Shown here: piece by piece, positions 22,001-30,449 of the stretch
Numbering within the stretch: position 1 is the first letter of the stretch
How the letters are laid out: each line of letters opens with the position of its first letter
Source of the DNA: Theristus sp. LFF4_11
Taxonomy: Eukaryota > Nematoda > Chromadorea > Monhysterida > Xyalidae
Direction of reading: 5' to 3'
DNA length: 41,101 nt
Assembly (NCBI GenBank): GCA_030248135.1
Contig: JASANC010004255.1
Coordinates: 1-41,101, forward strand
Notes under the pieces: generated by a model
Told to the model about the DNA's origin: nothing
Seen by the model: the letters and a program-made list of their open reading frames with translations, nothing else
The model's database searches: none
Translations under genes and position numbers: made by a program

Positions 22001-22876
22001 ATGTGCCGCCAAACATGCGCTTGTCGTTCACAGCCATTCACAGCAAACCAGACTTTCCGTTTAGAGCCGATTTCTTCCCGGAAACAAATGGTGAATGTCT
22101 AATCACTCACTCCAAACTAAAACATTGATGCCTGTACTTTGACAAACGGGCGTTTTTAAAGCAAATGACGTCATTTTAGTCCGGACACGTTTGAATAAAT
22201 CCACAATAGCTGATTCGGCTGGTTGCACACACACGTGCAGTTGATGCATGCAATCTGTGCAGGCGTTGCTGTGGAGGCGGAGTGTTCGTGCCACAGAATG
22301 TGAGCATCAACTGCGCGTGTGTGCAACCAACCAGTCAGCTAGTTGTCCATATTAGCCAGATGGACTGTACATTACTGCGATAAAAGTTGGAATTGCGGTA
22401 TATAGGTAGTTGCGCGCAGGAACAGAAAATCAATTTCATGCCTGATGGTCTAGGCTTGCTTTGTATCTGAGTGGTTATGCGACGACCGGTTACTTTGGCA
22501 ATTGAATTTTGCAGTTGAATTTCCGCTTCAAGCATGAAAACGATTTCCTTTCTACGTGTTAGCGAGAACGCACTGAGTCGCAGACGAAAAAATGCCACAC
22601 AACAGATGAAAGTGTCTGGTGTGTTGCCGCAGAAATTCCGAATTTATTGCGATTTCCAATTGCGATGCGTTCGTTTGTTGTTGACGATTTCAGACGAATG
22701 CCGAGTCGACGAGCGAGACGACGTTCATTCGTGCGTCGATGTATCGCACGAGCAAGGATGCGTCGACGCGCAAGTGCAGCCCGTCGGAGACGGTCAGCAT
22801 CAGGCAGAAGTGGTCCACGTGCTCGGGGCCAATGTTCACGACCCATCCGGAGGAGGGGCTCAGCGTCAACCTTTGA
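16100..22876 (+). CDS. Secretin-family (class B) neuropeptide/hormone receptor with two alternative C-termini
   Basis: This is a seven-helix receptor of the plasma membrane, expected to bind a peptide and couple mainly to Gs/cAMP. Core exons: 16100-16148, 16543-16641, 16708-16781, 16959-17062, 17130-17262, 17337-17490, 17594-17660, 17727-17799, 18645-18730, 18814-18949, 19019-19060; all phases agree. The hormone-receptor domain shows ECHVAYDEHVCWP, SHCPF, RYCQANGTW, YSGC (cysteines 2-6). TM1 is IYYIYRIGFTTS.., TM2 CLRNMIHTNLLLSF, TM3 KYFIASTFFWMFVEGCFLY, TM5 GPIVFVLVVNFIFL, TM6 KALLIMCPLLGLNHLL, TM7 YYTAVVNSTQGILVALLFCFRNTE. ECL2 has CY where class B usually has CW. The TM2 motif resembles PTHR/VPAC/PDFR-type receptors; the exact subfamily is not decidable by eye. 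The N-terminal start (16100, MSTKNNF) lacks a signal peptide and the first cysteine helix is unsettled (see 16237-16460). The short form is 431 residues with the 19520-19798 tail; the long form uses exons to 22876. Confidence 0.9.
16237..16460 (+). CDS. Candidate N-terminal or stop-containing cassette exon of the GPCR
   Basis: A good acceptor (GATTTTTTTCAG) ends at 16236. The reading frame from exon 16100-16148 continues for about 74 residues (MFELVRQHPTNYTLDASG.., with an N-glycosylation NYT and a cysteine in GICSWQHFF) to a TGA at 16458-16460. It could supply the first helix and cysteine of the hormone-receptor domain. However, no downstream donor with the needed phase 1 is visible after the cysteine, whereas skipping it joins 16148 to 16543 in frame. 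It may be an alternative exon that truncates the protein, or the site of a frame error. Confidence 0.4.
17821..18558 (+). mobile_element. Mariner-like element with about 200-bp TIRs and a possible transposase remnant
   Basis: It lies inside the intron between GPCR exons 17727-17799 and 18645-18730. The left end CAGGGTGATCAGAAAAAACG and the inverted right end (TTTTTTTCTGATCACC) extend into inverted similarity of about 200 bp (shared GCTTCGATCTCGCGACTGC and GCCTGAAGCTGAAATTTGC). The middle carries a 70-codon open frame ending at 18359 (VEQINSDRPLHRN..FRHRLQWSM) that resembles the C-terminus of a Tc1/mariner transposase, but only weakly. No DDE/D catalytic part is left. Confidence 0.7.
19297..19428. 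mobile_element. Foldback MITE, TACAGTC family (most intact copy)
   Basis: The arms are TACAGTCTAACTCAATAACA.. and ..TGTTATTGAGTTCGACTGTA, nearly perfect inverted repeats of about 40 bp that include GCTGATTGGTT / AACCAATCAGC. It lies in the GPCR intron just before the short tail exon. TA at both ends suggests Tc1/mariner-type mobilisation. Confidence 0.8.
19520..19798 (+). CDS. GPCR alternative terminal exon, short tail
   Basis: The acceptor GTGTTGCAG precedes 279 nt in phase 0 with exon 19019-19060. It encodes 92 residues beginning VINVVCVSARRYIDRVYSK, a plausible helix 8, and ending RSDISN before TGA. Codon use is GC-rich like the other exons. AATAAA at 20333 is a suitable poly(A) signal. 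Confidence 0.8.
   Translation: MINVVCVSARRYIDRVYSKHPWLKSTPAMYLHEQLLPSARSYQNGFAFDTLSTNCPSPLLPNGLMMNGCLWRPEHPAIEMAELALWRSDISN
20333..20338 (+). promoter_or_regulatory. Candidate poly(A) signal for the short GPCR transcript
   Basis: AATAAA lies 535 nt after the short-tail stop codon, with T-rich sequence nearby. A second AATAAA is at 20876. Both lie before the first long-tail exon, so use of either would fix the short isoform. Confidence 0.45.
21120..22876 (+). CDS. GPCR alternative long cytoplasmic tail exons
   Basis: A phase-0 acceptor (CCTTTGCAG) at 21119 can follow the same FRNTE donor as the short tail. It gives MRSVARHQLHRLLCRRMC.., a basic amphipathic helix 8, up to about 21259-21265. 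Further tail coding follows: a segment with APRKRYTFSADVRDAHL ending at about 21411, then a Q/S-rich exon ending at 21922 (KRRRPKYSNVMVWNDHGQL, a run of seven Q, RIAKDFV), and a last exon 22694-22876 in phase 0 (TNAESTSETTF..EEGLSVNL, TGA). The Ser/Thr-rich content fits a phosphorylated receptor tail. Junctions between 21259 and 21482 are uncertain; a 27-nt intron would be needed in one reading, which I reject. A separate downstream gene is possible but less likely. Confidence 0.6.
21972..22195 (+). mobile_element. MITE with palindromic TGACGTCA in both ends (copy 2)
   Basis: Inverted ends TTCAAACGTGTCC..ACTAAAATGACGTCAT and ATGACGTCATTTTAGT..GGACACGTTTGAA define about 220 bp in the last GPCR intron. 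The inside matches the copy at 13631-13826. It contributes an AATAAA near its right end (about 22191). Confidence 0.75.
22207..22369. mobile_element. Foldback MITE, ACCAATCAGC family, next to the TGACGTCA MITE
   Basis: Inverted arms GCTGGTTGCACACACACGTGC / GCGCGTGTGTGCAACCAACC flank a GC-rich loop. The right end GGACTGTA matches the family; the left end has lost TACAGTC. It starts immediately after the TGACGTCA MITE, so the two are stacked. Confidence 0.6.
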
Positions 22877-23492
22877 CGAGACTGTGTGATTCGTGCGGCT
22901 AATGGAAAAGCTGGTTTTTTCAATGCGGGTTTCGGATGGAAACGTTCTTCAAATCAAGAGAACCGTTTCGTTAGTAGATTTTTTCCGGCCTAACTGAGCC
23001 CCAGTGATTCTTGAAATTTTCTCGAAGTCTTGCATGTTTGGATTTTTTGTCAGCTGCAGAAACTATGGGACTTATAATCGGGTACAACAAGTTGTTTCTG
23101 AACGTCATTCAATACAGTGCACGCTTCGTGCAAAGTTCAAAAAGTTTGTGTGATGAATCAACCACTCCAAAGCGGATGTGTATATGACGTAATGAAGTGA
23201 GCTTGTCGGTATTGTTGTGTGCCTCGTGTCGCACCAGAAGTTCAAAACCTTTCCAGCTGCGCGAAAAGCACACGACACGCTGAAAACGGCTGCCTTGTTT
23301 TCGCAAACGTGAACGAGGGATAACAACAACAGCGTCCAGTGTGTGAACAAAAAGCTGCGATGTAGTTTTTGAAAATCTGCTGAACCCGCCGTCACTTCTG
23401 TCTGGGGAGGGACACACACACACATTCAAAGAAGCAGAACACTGCAAGATAGCGGTGAAATTTTGTAAAGTTTTAGAAACGTCGATTTTCAG
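22877..23492. other. Interval between GPCR tail and costars gene
   Basis: About 0.6 kb without a recognisable exon. It should contain the GPCR long-form 3' UTR and the promoter or first non-coding exon of the costars gene; neither shows a clear signal. A short CA microsatellite lies at about 23413-23424. Confidence 0.5.
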
Positions 23493-23496
23493 TCGT

Positions 23497-25422
23497 ATGG
23501 CAAGCAGGAATACATTCAAAATGCCAAGGCCTGCGACATTGACGGTCGGTCATAAAAACTGATTCCATTTACGCCGTGTTTCTGTGCATTCCAGAACATT
23601 CGTGCAACCTTTTCTGCTGAGTGCGGTTTGCAGTTTTGTTGTTATGGACTCGCAAAGGTTGCAAAAGCTGTTTTGTTGATTGTTTTTTTTTCGATTTTTT
23701 CGCCATGTTCTTTTTTGTGCCCGTTCAGGATTTTCGTCATCTCTGGTTTCATTTTGCCGGCCACCTTGGGGTTTCGCATTTTCATTTCGCCTGTATCCAT
23801 GTTTTGCCCATTTCAGAGCAGAACAACCCGTGCCAAGTCGTGTCGAGTGATGTCCCTGAGAGACACCATAGCGCTGTACAATCAGAAAGCGCGCGAGACG
23901 GAAGAGAAGCTGAACAGGAATCCATTCTCGGACGACTACGAACGGCCGACGCACAGCAAATCGGACGAACGCTACGGGCGACCGGTGGCCGGTTCGAAAA
24001 CGGAACGCCGCGGCATCAAAGCAGGTGCGTTCGCGCTCCGGTTTCACGCGTTCGCATTTCGCAATCGGTCGAATCGCAACAGAAATCGCAGTAATTTCGG
24101 TCTTTCTTTCCTATTTCCACACCTCACGTACTTACTTACCAGTACGTAATTTGTACCTGGCGTCATACGACATTCTGGCTGGTCTTGCTGTAGACGACAT
24201 ACCCCAACAGTCGAACTGCATAAAGAATCAGCGTCGTCGTGGGTGGTCACGTGATGAATGCTTTCTGTGCAGAAATTGCTGTTGTGGGGGCGGAGTTTGG
24301 TCTGCACAGTAAGCACGCATGCACGTACCCGCACCAACCAATCAGCTGATTTCCTATAATTTAGAGTTCGGCTGTAGTTCTTTTTCATTGTTTCCGGATG
24401 TTTGTGACTGCAGGTAACTACGTCTGTCGTGAGGTGCTGTTTTTATGCGAGATCATTTCCAAGTTCGCGCGGCCGAACGCAGCGTCCGGCCTGCTCGAAA
24501 TCAAGTTCGGTGTCTTGTTCGAGTTGTACGCCACGTACAGTGACAAGGTCAGAGTTTCACACGATACAACCAACAGGGTGTGGTGTGCACGCTCACCAGA
24601 GACATGATAACTTTTCTCAGCGCCTGTTTTTGAACGAAAAAAGAGAATTTCGTTGTGAATCGAACGAAATGACTATGGAAACGCAGAACTGCTGAATAGT
24701 GTGGGAATTCAATAGAATGCACGTGCTGCATTGTCACTGCGTGAGCCTGCAGACCACACACTTGCTGCACACCCGTTCGCATGTGCGTGTGTGTGTTTGG
24801 TGTGCGTGGCCTTGCTGTTTCAGGCAACCACATCGCCAATGAGGTGTTCGAAGTGTGCGAGGTCGTATACATCTGCGGTCAGCCGCCCGCACCAGACGGC
24901 ACCATCGCCACCACATTCGGACGGGTATTCGCAATGTACGAGAAAATATCGAACAAGGTCCGGGGGAAATAGACAAGAAGCAGACTGACTGACACTGAAA
25001 ACCGGAAATTGCCCCACGACGATTACGTCTGCCACCGACCGACTAGTATTTTGGAATGCTGTAGCATATTATTTTTGCATGATCAGCAAGTGAGACAAAC
25101 ACGAACCTGTCCAGTCCCGGAAATATGATTTTCATCAGTCATCTTGTGAACGTAGTTTAGCAACGTTTCAGCGATGTCGATTTCGACAGTGTTTTGGAAC
25201 AATCGATTATTGAAAACTCAGTTTCTGAGCTTTCAGGTTGTGGGTATGCTGCTTCGAGCACGCAAGTACGGTCTGCTGGACTTCGAGGGCGAGATGTTGT
25301 TCCAGCGACGCGACGACGACGTCGTGATCACGTTGCTGTTGCCGTTGGACGAGATACGAAAGCGGATGGCCGAGTCAGGTGATCCGGCGAAGTGCATCGC
25401 GTTGAAAAGTGGGCAAACGTGA
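23497..25422 (+). CDS. ABRA/STARS-like costars-domain protein with mutually exclusive exons
   Basis: Costars-domain proteins related to ABRA/STARS bind actin and promote SRF/MRTF signalling. Exons: 23497-23544, 23817-24024, then either 24414-24547 (3a) or 24824-24957 (3b), then 25237-25422. Each isoform is 191 residues. The N-terminus is MASRNTFKMPRPATLT, then MSLRDTIALYNQK with a basic linker. The costars fold runs from the variable exon (FGVLFELYATYSDK in 3a, FGRVFAMYEKISNK in 3b) into VVGMLLRARKYGLLDFEGE and RRDDDVVITLLL, very like the C-terminus of vertebrate ABRA. The long N-terminal region of vertebrate ABRA is absent. Exons 3a and 3b start in phase 1 and end in phase 0, so including both or neither shifts the frame to an early stop. 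The gene is convergent with the Hv1-like gene. The first exon (16 codons) is the least certain part; an internal ATG at 23850 is an alternative start. Confidence 0.85.
24207..24376. mobile_element. Foldback MITE, TACAGTC family, in costars intron 2
   Basis: The ends ACAGTCGAACTG and AGAGTTCGGCTGTA and the arm ACCAACCAATCAGCTGAT identify the family. It ends about 37 nt before the acceptor of exon 3a. The loop holds a GC-rich GGGGGCGGAG string also seen in the 22207 copy. Confidence 0.6.
24414..24547 (+). CDS. Costars alternative exon 3a
   Basis: 134 nt, acceptor GACTGCAG, donor GTCAGA. It encodes 45 residues with the first codon split: GNYVCREVLFLCEI.. to ..YATYSDK. It aligns without gaps to exon 3b, with about 15 of 45 residues identical (G1, N2, E7, V8, C12, E13, P21, G26, F32, G33, F36, Y39, S43, K45 among them). 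Confidence 0.85.
24824..24957 (+). CDS. Costars alternative exon 3b
   Basis: 134 nt, acceptor GCTGTTTCAG, donor GTCCGG. It encodes 45 residues: GNHIANEVFEVCEVV.. to ..EKISNK. This version is closer to the canonical costars consensus (HIANEV, DGTI, FGRVF). Its length and phases are the same as exon 3a. Confidence 0.88.
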
Positions 25423-26249
25423 ACAAGCTCGTTCAAGAAAGTGATCTGTGCAACTGTTGAATTGGGAGTGTTTTTGAAATGTGGCAGCTGCTGGTACCAC
25501 GTTATGCTCAGTTGATTGGACGACCAATCAGCTTATTGAACATGTGAACTGCAGCGAATTGTCTGTCTCAGTGTACATAAATATATTTGTTTGCGAATCG
25601 GAACCAATTTTCAACAAAGAACGGAAAATGTTGTTCTTTTTGAAAACAAAAAAAAAGTTGAACGATTTTATCATGAAAATTGCGGCAGTTTGCCGAAATC
25701 AAAACAAAAGAAAGACCCAAATGAAAATAGTTTTGATAATTTCATGACGATGCACGTTTCTTGTGACTAAAATACACACATCCAGAACCGCAAAAATGAA
25801 AAACTTGCACAACTAAAGTATTCAATTTAAATAATTGTCCATATAAAAGGTCAATCGTCAGAGCTGTCAGTCAAACAGCGCAATATAATTAACAAAACAT
25901 ACATTTCAGTTTCGTTGAAACTATGAAACTCAGATCTGCAATAGCAATACAGCGAACCTCTGCGGGCCGGAGAAGCATCAATAACCGATTGTGACAAAAC
26001 AAATATTCATGGATGATATCAAGAGTTGGCTGTTTGTTGTCCTGCCGTCTCAACAACAACAACAGATAGCAATAATCTCCACACAGTAGCGAGATTAAAC
26101 ACACGGAGTGAAAGAAGTATAGCAGTAGTCATATGTGACAGCGACGGCGAGTTTGCTGTGCCAGAATTCTCAAACGAACGCTGAACACAGCGAGCAGCAT
26201 GCATTGTACAATCCAACGCTGGGGCAGAGGGCAGCGCAGTGCAGGGGCA
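25423..26249. other. Convergent 3' interval between costars and Hv1-like genes
   Basis: No exon is recognised in 0.8 kb. It is AT-rich and must hold both 3' UTRs. I see no perfect AATAAA within reach on either strand, so the 3' ends are unplaced. Confidence 0.5.
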
Positions 26250-28526
26250 CTAGACGGCAGCGGCAGCAGCGGACGCGGGCGGCGGCGGCGGCATCGGCGG
26301 CGAGTGTCCGTTCGCGGCGGCAGTGATCGTCTGCAGCGGCACGTACTCGGCCATCGTCGCCGCGTAGTCGGGCGGCGGCGCGTCCACGACCGGCTGCTGC
26401 TGCGCGCGGTGCTCCTCGACCGACTCCACACTGTTCTGCCCCCCGGAGCTGTTCGAGTGCGTCCCGGGCTCATTAACCTCGACGATCACGTTCAGCGTGC
26501 GCGGTTTCGCCGGCGGCGCACGGAGCACGGTCGGCTGCGGAATGTTGTTCTCGTGCAACATCATGCGGTACATCTGCAGCTCGCACTCCTGCTGCAGACA
26601 GTACTCGCGTAGTTTGGCGACCTCGCGCTCGAGCGCCCGACGCGCGCGACGCTCCTTGGCGGTGCCGTGCTCCGCCTCGGCCTTTACGAGGCGCACCATG
26701 CCTGAGACAACGGAATTGGTGTCGATTTGGTTGGCTCGGTGGTTGGTGGTGTTGGTGAACAAACGTGCAATGATATAAACTTTGAAAAAAGACGCAACTT
26801 GTTGATTCTGGCCAATGGAAGCAGTATGATGATTGGTTTCGAACCTCAATGTACCAATCAGCGAGCCCGATTCAAAAGCAAAACAACCATTCAATCAACT
26901 GATTACCAATGTTACAGTTCGATATATCTGATCAGTCATTTTTTCTTCATCATGTTTATGAAAGGTGAGCAACATGTGGAATGTAAACACAAACGAGCAC
27001 AATAACACCCAAGCTGTAGATTAGAATTCGCGCGACCGCACCTTCGATGATCTTGTGCACACGCCACAGACGCAACGCGATCACCAACGCCACCCCATCA
27101 GACTGGTGATCGTCGTGGCCGAGCGCAATGACGGCCGCCAGCGTGCACACGATCACCACGAGGTCGATCAACTCCATGCGGTGGCGCACGAAGCGACACT
27201 GCCACACGAGCACCTTCACGGCCATCTCGACGAGCATCGCCGCGAGCAGCGCCAGCACGCCGAAGTAGAGCACTTCGGTCAGCAGCAGACGACGCGACTC
27301 CTCGAGCGGGATCACGTGCAGACGACAGAGCAGTGCGGCGACGACGACCACCACGGTCGTCACCACCATCGCCACCGTCAACACCTGTTGTTGGTGGGGA
27401 TTTTAGGCGATGTTTTTAGCCAGGGCTAACCCAGAGAAGCGTACAGAACGCCATTGAGTAGGGCGCCCATCGAGTTTTCTCTGTTATTAAGTGCCTATTT
27501 GCACCCCTCGGCGGGGCTCGATCCCCCGAACGCACAGACAAGAGTCTAACGCACGACCGCCAGGCCACGAGAATAACACCAGCATGATCGACGTTGCTCA
27601 TAACAAACTCAATAAATCGCCGTTTGTGTTCCAGTGATCAGATGGACAATCCGTTTTTTTGGCACCACAGCCGCTTGTGAATTTCAGCGACAAAAACAGG
27701 GGAATAGTGGCAGCAGGGCAGCAGCAACCAGCACTGCAGTGTCCAATCAGCGTGCTGCCTACAAGGCGTCGCAAGGCAGTGTGCGTTTTTTGTTCGGTTC
27801 TGCGATTCAGTACGTTTCAGACGCAGAAAGGAGATTCGCCTAATGCCTGAAACACAAGCGTCTCCGTCGCGTCGTATGTCAGAGAAGACACGAGAGACGA
27901 ATGACGATACACATGCGCAATTCTGTCTGACTTGCGGGCGTCACGAATGAAACGGACACCATCTGCGCGTGTAATGCATCGGAGCACTTGAACAAAACAT
28001 AACAAGCACCTGGAATCGCAGCGAGTGCAGCGCGCGATCGACGCGAGCGCGCAGCATGCGTGCGCCGGTGGTCAGCCGCGGCGGCGGCGTCTTGTCCGAG
28101 GCACGATCGGACTCGCTCGTCAACGAGGCGCTGCTCGCGTCTGCCTCGTGCATCATCACGTGACCTGCAACATGCACGGTAAAAAAAGTCACAGCACGAA
28201 TACGCCACAACGGCTGCAATGCGCCAGCCGGCGTTTGAGCTTGGGCTGGCAGTCGAATCAACCAAGTTGTGCGATGGTGCTCTGTATGTCGGCCTGGCAG
28301 AAGAGGGTGGCCTCAAGGTTGAAAAACACAACAGTCGCCTACAAGCAGTGCTATTGATGCAACAGCTTTGCAACATTCACAAACCAAACCAAACCCAGTC
28401 GACCACGTGTGTATCACCTTCTTCGCCAGCAGCGGCGAGCGTGTAGCGCGGCAGTTGGTGATGGTGATGGTGACTGCCAGTGCCGGATGTCTGTTTCGTT
28501 CGATTGTAGTTGCTGCCGACCGTCAT
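26250..28526 (-). CDS. HVCN1-like: Hv1-type voltage-sensor protein lacking the S1 selectivity aspartate
   Basis: The fold is the four-helix voltage sensor of Hv1 proton channels. Coding exons on the minus strand: 28526-28418, 28164-28010, 27384-27042, 26701-26250; phases agree, 352 residues. The N-terminus is MTVGSNYNRTKQTSGTGS with a His run. S1 follows RFQ as VLTVAMVVTTVVVVVAALL; S2 has AAMLVEMAVKVLVW; S3 MELIDLVVIVCTL keeps the conserved Asp; S4 is ALVIALRLWRVHKIIEG. A coiled coil (EREVAKLREYCLQQECELQ) follows, as in Hv1 dimers, then a Pro-rich tail with a PPDY motif (about residue 312-315). By the RFQ anchor, human Hv1 D112 corresponds to Thr98, and S1 has no acidic residue. R1 and R2 of S4 are kept, R3 is Lys and the following Asn is Glu. 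Zn-site H193 is kept, H140 is Tyr. It may be non-conducting, like the paralogue TMEM266/C15orf27, or have altered selectivity. Confidence 0.9.
26815..26935. repeat. Degenerate CCAATCAG-type repeat in Hv1-like intron 3
   Basis: ATGATTGGTTTCGAACCTCAATG..TACCAATCAGCG and CAACTGATTACCAATG..ACAGTTCGATAT recall the arms of the foldback family. It is too diverged to delimit exactly. Confidence 0.4.
27385..27579 (-). mobile_element. tRNA-Lys-like SINE, copy 1, ending at the Hv1-like exon 3 acceptor
   Basis: On the minus strand, a tRNA-like head (TGGCCTGGCGGTCGTGCG, TTAGACTCTTGTC, then CGGGGGATCGAGCCCCG as T-arm) is followed by a body shared with two more copies (GAAAACTCGATGGGCGCCC, CAATGGCGTTCTGTACGC, CGCCTAAAA). 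The copy ends in CCACCAACAACAG, whose AG is the splice acceptor of the S1-S4 exon. The anticodon-loop string CTCTTGT fits tRNA-Lys(CTT) ancestry. Confidence 0.8.
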
Positions 28527-30449
28527 GCTGGCGGGGCGTGCTGGCACACTTCGACCGGTGCTTTTTATGTTGGGTGAATTTCAATACAGTCACAACCGAA
28601 ACTACTGAAGTTGTATTTTCAGTCTGAAGTGCAAAACACATGTGAGTACGTGAGCAACAAGAGTTTGCCGAAAGAAAGTGGTCCAGTCATAGGCACGATA
28701 ACCTTGGTCAGTAGCAATAGTTACGTAAACATGACCGCGGAAGAAAAATGAAGAAATATTTCTTCAGAACCAACATTTTCAGTGGGCCGGGCAGGCACAC
28801 ACACACACACACCACAGTATGTGGCTCCTCTCAAGCCAACTACCGCCCACATGTCACACATTTGATGAACGTTGTTCATTTTCGCCCACGAACACAGATG
28901 CTCGTTGCTGACAACCACAAATGGATGGTTTTCAACTGAGCGCATAAAATAAATGAGCAAACCAACCGGCCCGTTCAGAAAACCATCAGCTGGCTTCTGC
29001 CGGTTTTTTTCCAAGCAAAAAACAACAACAACAGAAGCCTGGCTGAAATGCGATGCGAACGACAAAAAAAAAACGAAAGAAACGTGGGCGCGCAAAAAGC
29101 AAATATGATCAGTTAATGAGCGAGCAAGCGTGCTGTAACAGCTCGAAGCTGATAGGAAACAAGCAGCGTGGCGAAGAGGCGAGAACCGCGAAAACGCAAA
29201 GGCGTTGCTTGCAGTCGCAAACAGCACACGACCGCGGCGTGCAACGAGTCAGCGATTTACAAACAACCACGCACACAACAAAGGTCGCATGTTGTTAAAT
29301 GTCACGTGGCTGTAGGAAGGCCAGACACTCTGACAACTAGAACAACTGTCATCACATGGAACTACGAGCGCTGCTAAAGTTCCTAGTGGGTTCAAAAGGA
29401 CAGAATTTCTATTCATTCAATCACACAAGCGCACATAATTCAGAAATGAGGGCGATTAAGAACAACTGAAACGGACAGCCAGAAAAAATGCCAAAAGATA
29501 TGAGTGCTGTGGTTCATGGCAACGCAGTTTTTGTGGCTGCTGTCACTGCTTCATGATTTGTAATATTTCTGTTTCTCAGTTTGTTCAAACACCGAAATAC
29601 ACCAACTGAAGAACTGATCCTTCGGCCAACATCGCCGTTGCAAAATGGCGCACAGCACACGATGCAGCATACAAAAACACCAAAATTGCTCGCAACAACC
29701 GGGTATACTGCGATGGAAACATTAACATCAATAGCAGAGCGTGTGGTCGTCGTTGCGGGAGTGAGGCTTAAACAGAACACACACACAGGGGTGTCAGTGC
29801 GTTGGCAGCATGCTCCAGCTTACACAAACGACACTCAAACACACACACAGCATGGTGATGCTAATACATGCTGCGCAAAACGGCGCACAAAACGATCAAT
29901 AAAAGCTACATCGCCGACACATATTGTCCTTTGTGTGTACAATATCAACATACGGGTCTATTCAAGCCTGAAACTGAAACAAATAACACGAACGAGAGAG
30001 AGAGGCAAGTGATTAAACAAGAACGCACACACACACGGCGGCGGTGGTGGTGGTACACCCTGTGAGCGACAGAGGGGCGACTGCTGCGCACTGCACACGC
30101 CAGCTGACAACAAAAACACACACAGCCGACAGCGCCGTTTGATTTTATGCATCAGCAGGTCGGTAATTGGCTTCGTGAAAAACAATTGACTGCGAACGCC
30201 ATTCACATTGACATTTACACGGCAAATGTTACTTGTATATCGAATCATGTCTGCCGCTGTGAGCACCTTGCAAATGTCACTTTGAAGCGGACTTTTTTTC
30301 CACGTGATGCGGCATTAAATAATTAATACGGAACTCGATTGAGATTATATCACGCAGCAATGTGCTGCACAGAAAGAGGGGAGAATGTGAAACACACAAC
30401 CGGAACATGGAACCAAAGAGCGACACATGTGGAACGCAGTTGAAAATGA
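28527..30449. other. Interval between Hv1-like 5' end and VPS53 3' end
   Basis: No conserved exon is seen on either strand. It contains CA-rich simple repeats (about 28797-28814, and several CACACA tracts at 29780-30130). It must include the Hv1-like promoter or 5' UTR and the VPS53 3' UTR; no canonical poly(A) signal on the minus strand was found nearby. Confidence 0.5.

Noticed and set aside
22690..22923. Minus-strand frame that looks like an exon (..VDHFCLMLTVSDG..)
   Set aside because: The plus strand here gives a clean terminal exon (22694-22876) in phase with the GPCR tail with acceptor and stop; the minus reading has no partner exons.
29581..30012. 143-codon plus-strand frame between Hv1-like and VPS53
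   Set aside because: Made largely of CA-rich simple sequence; no recognisable domain or conserved motif.
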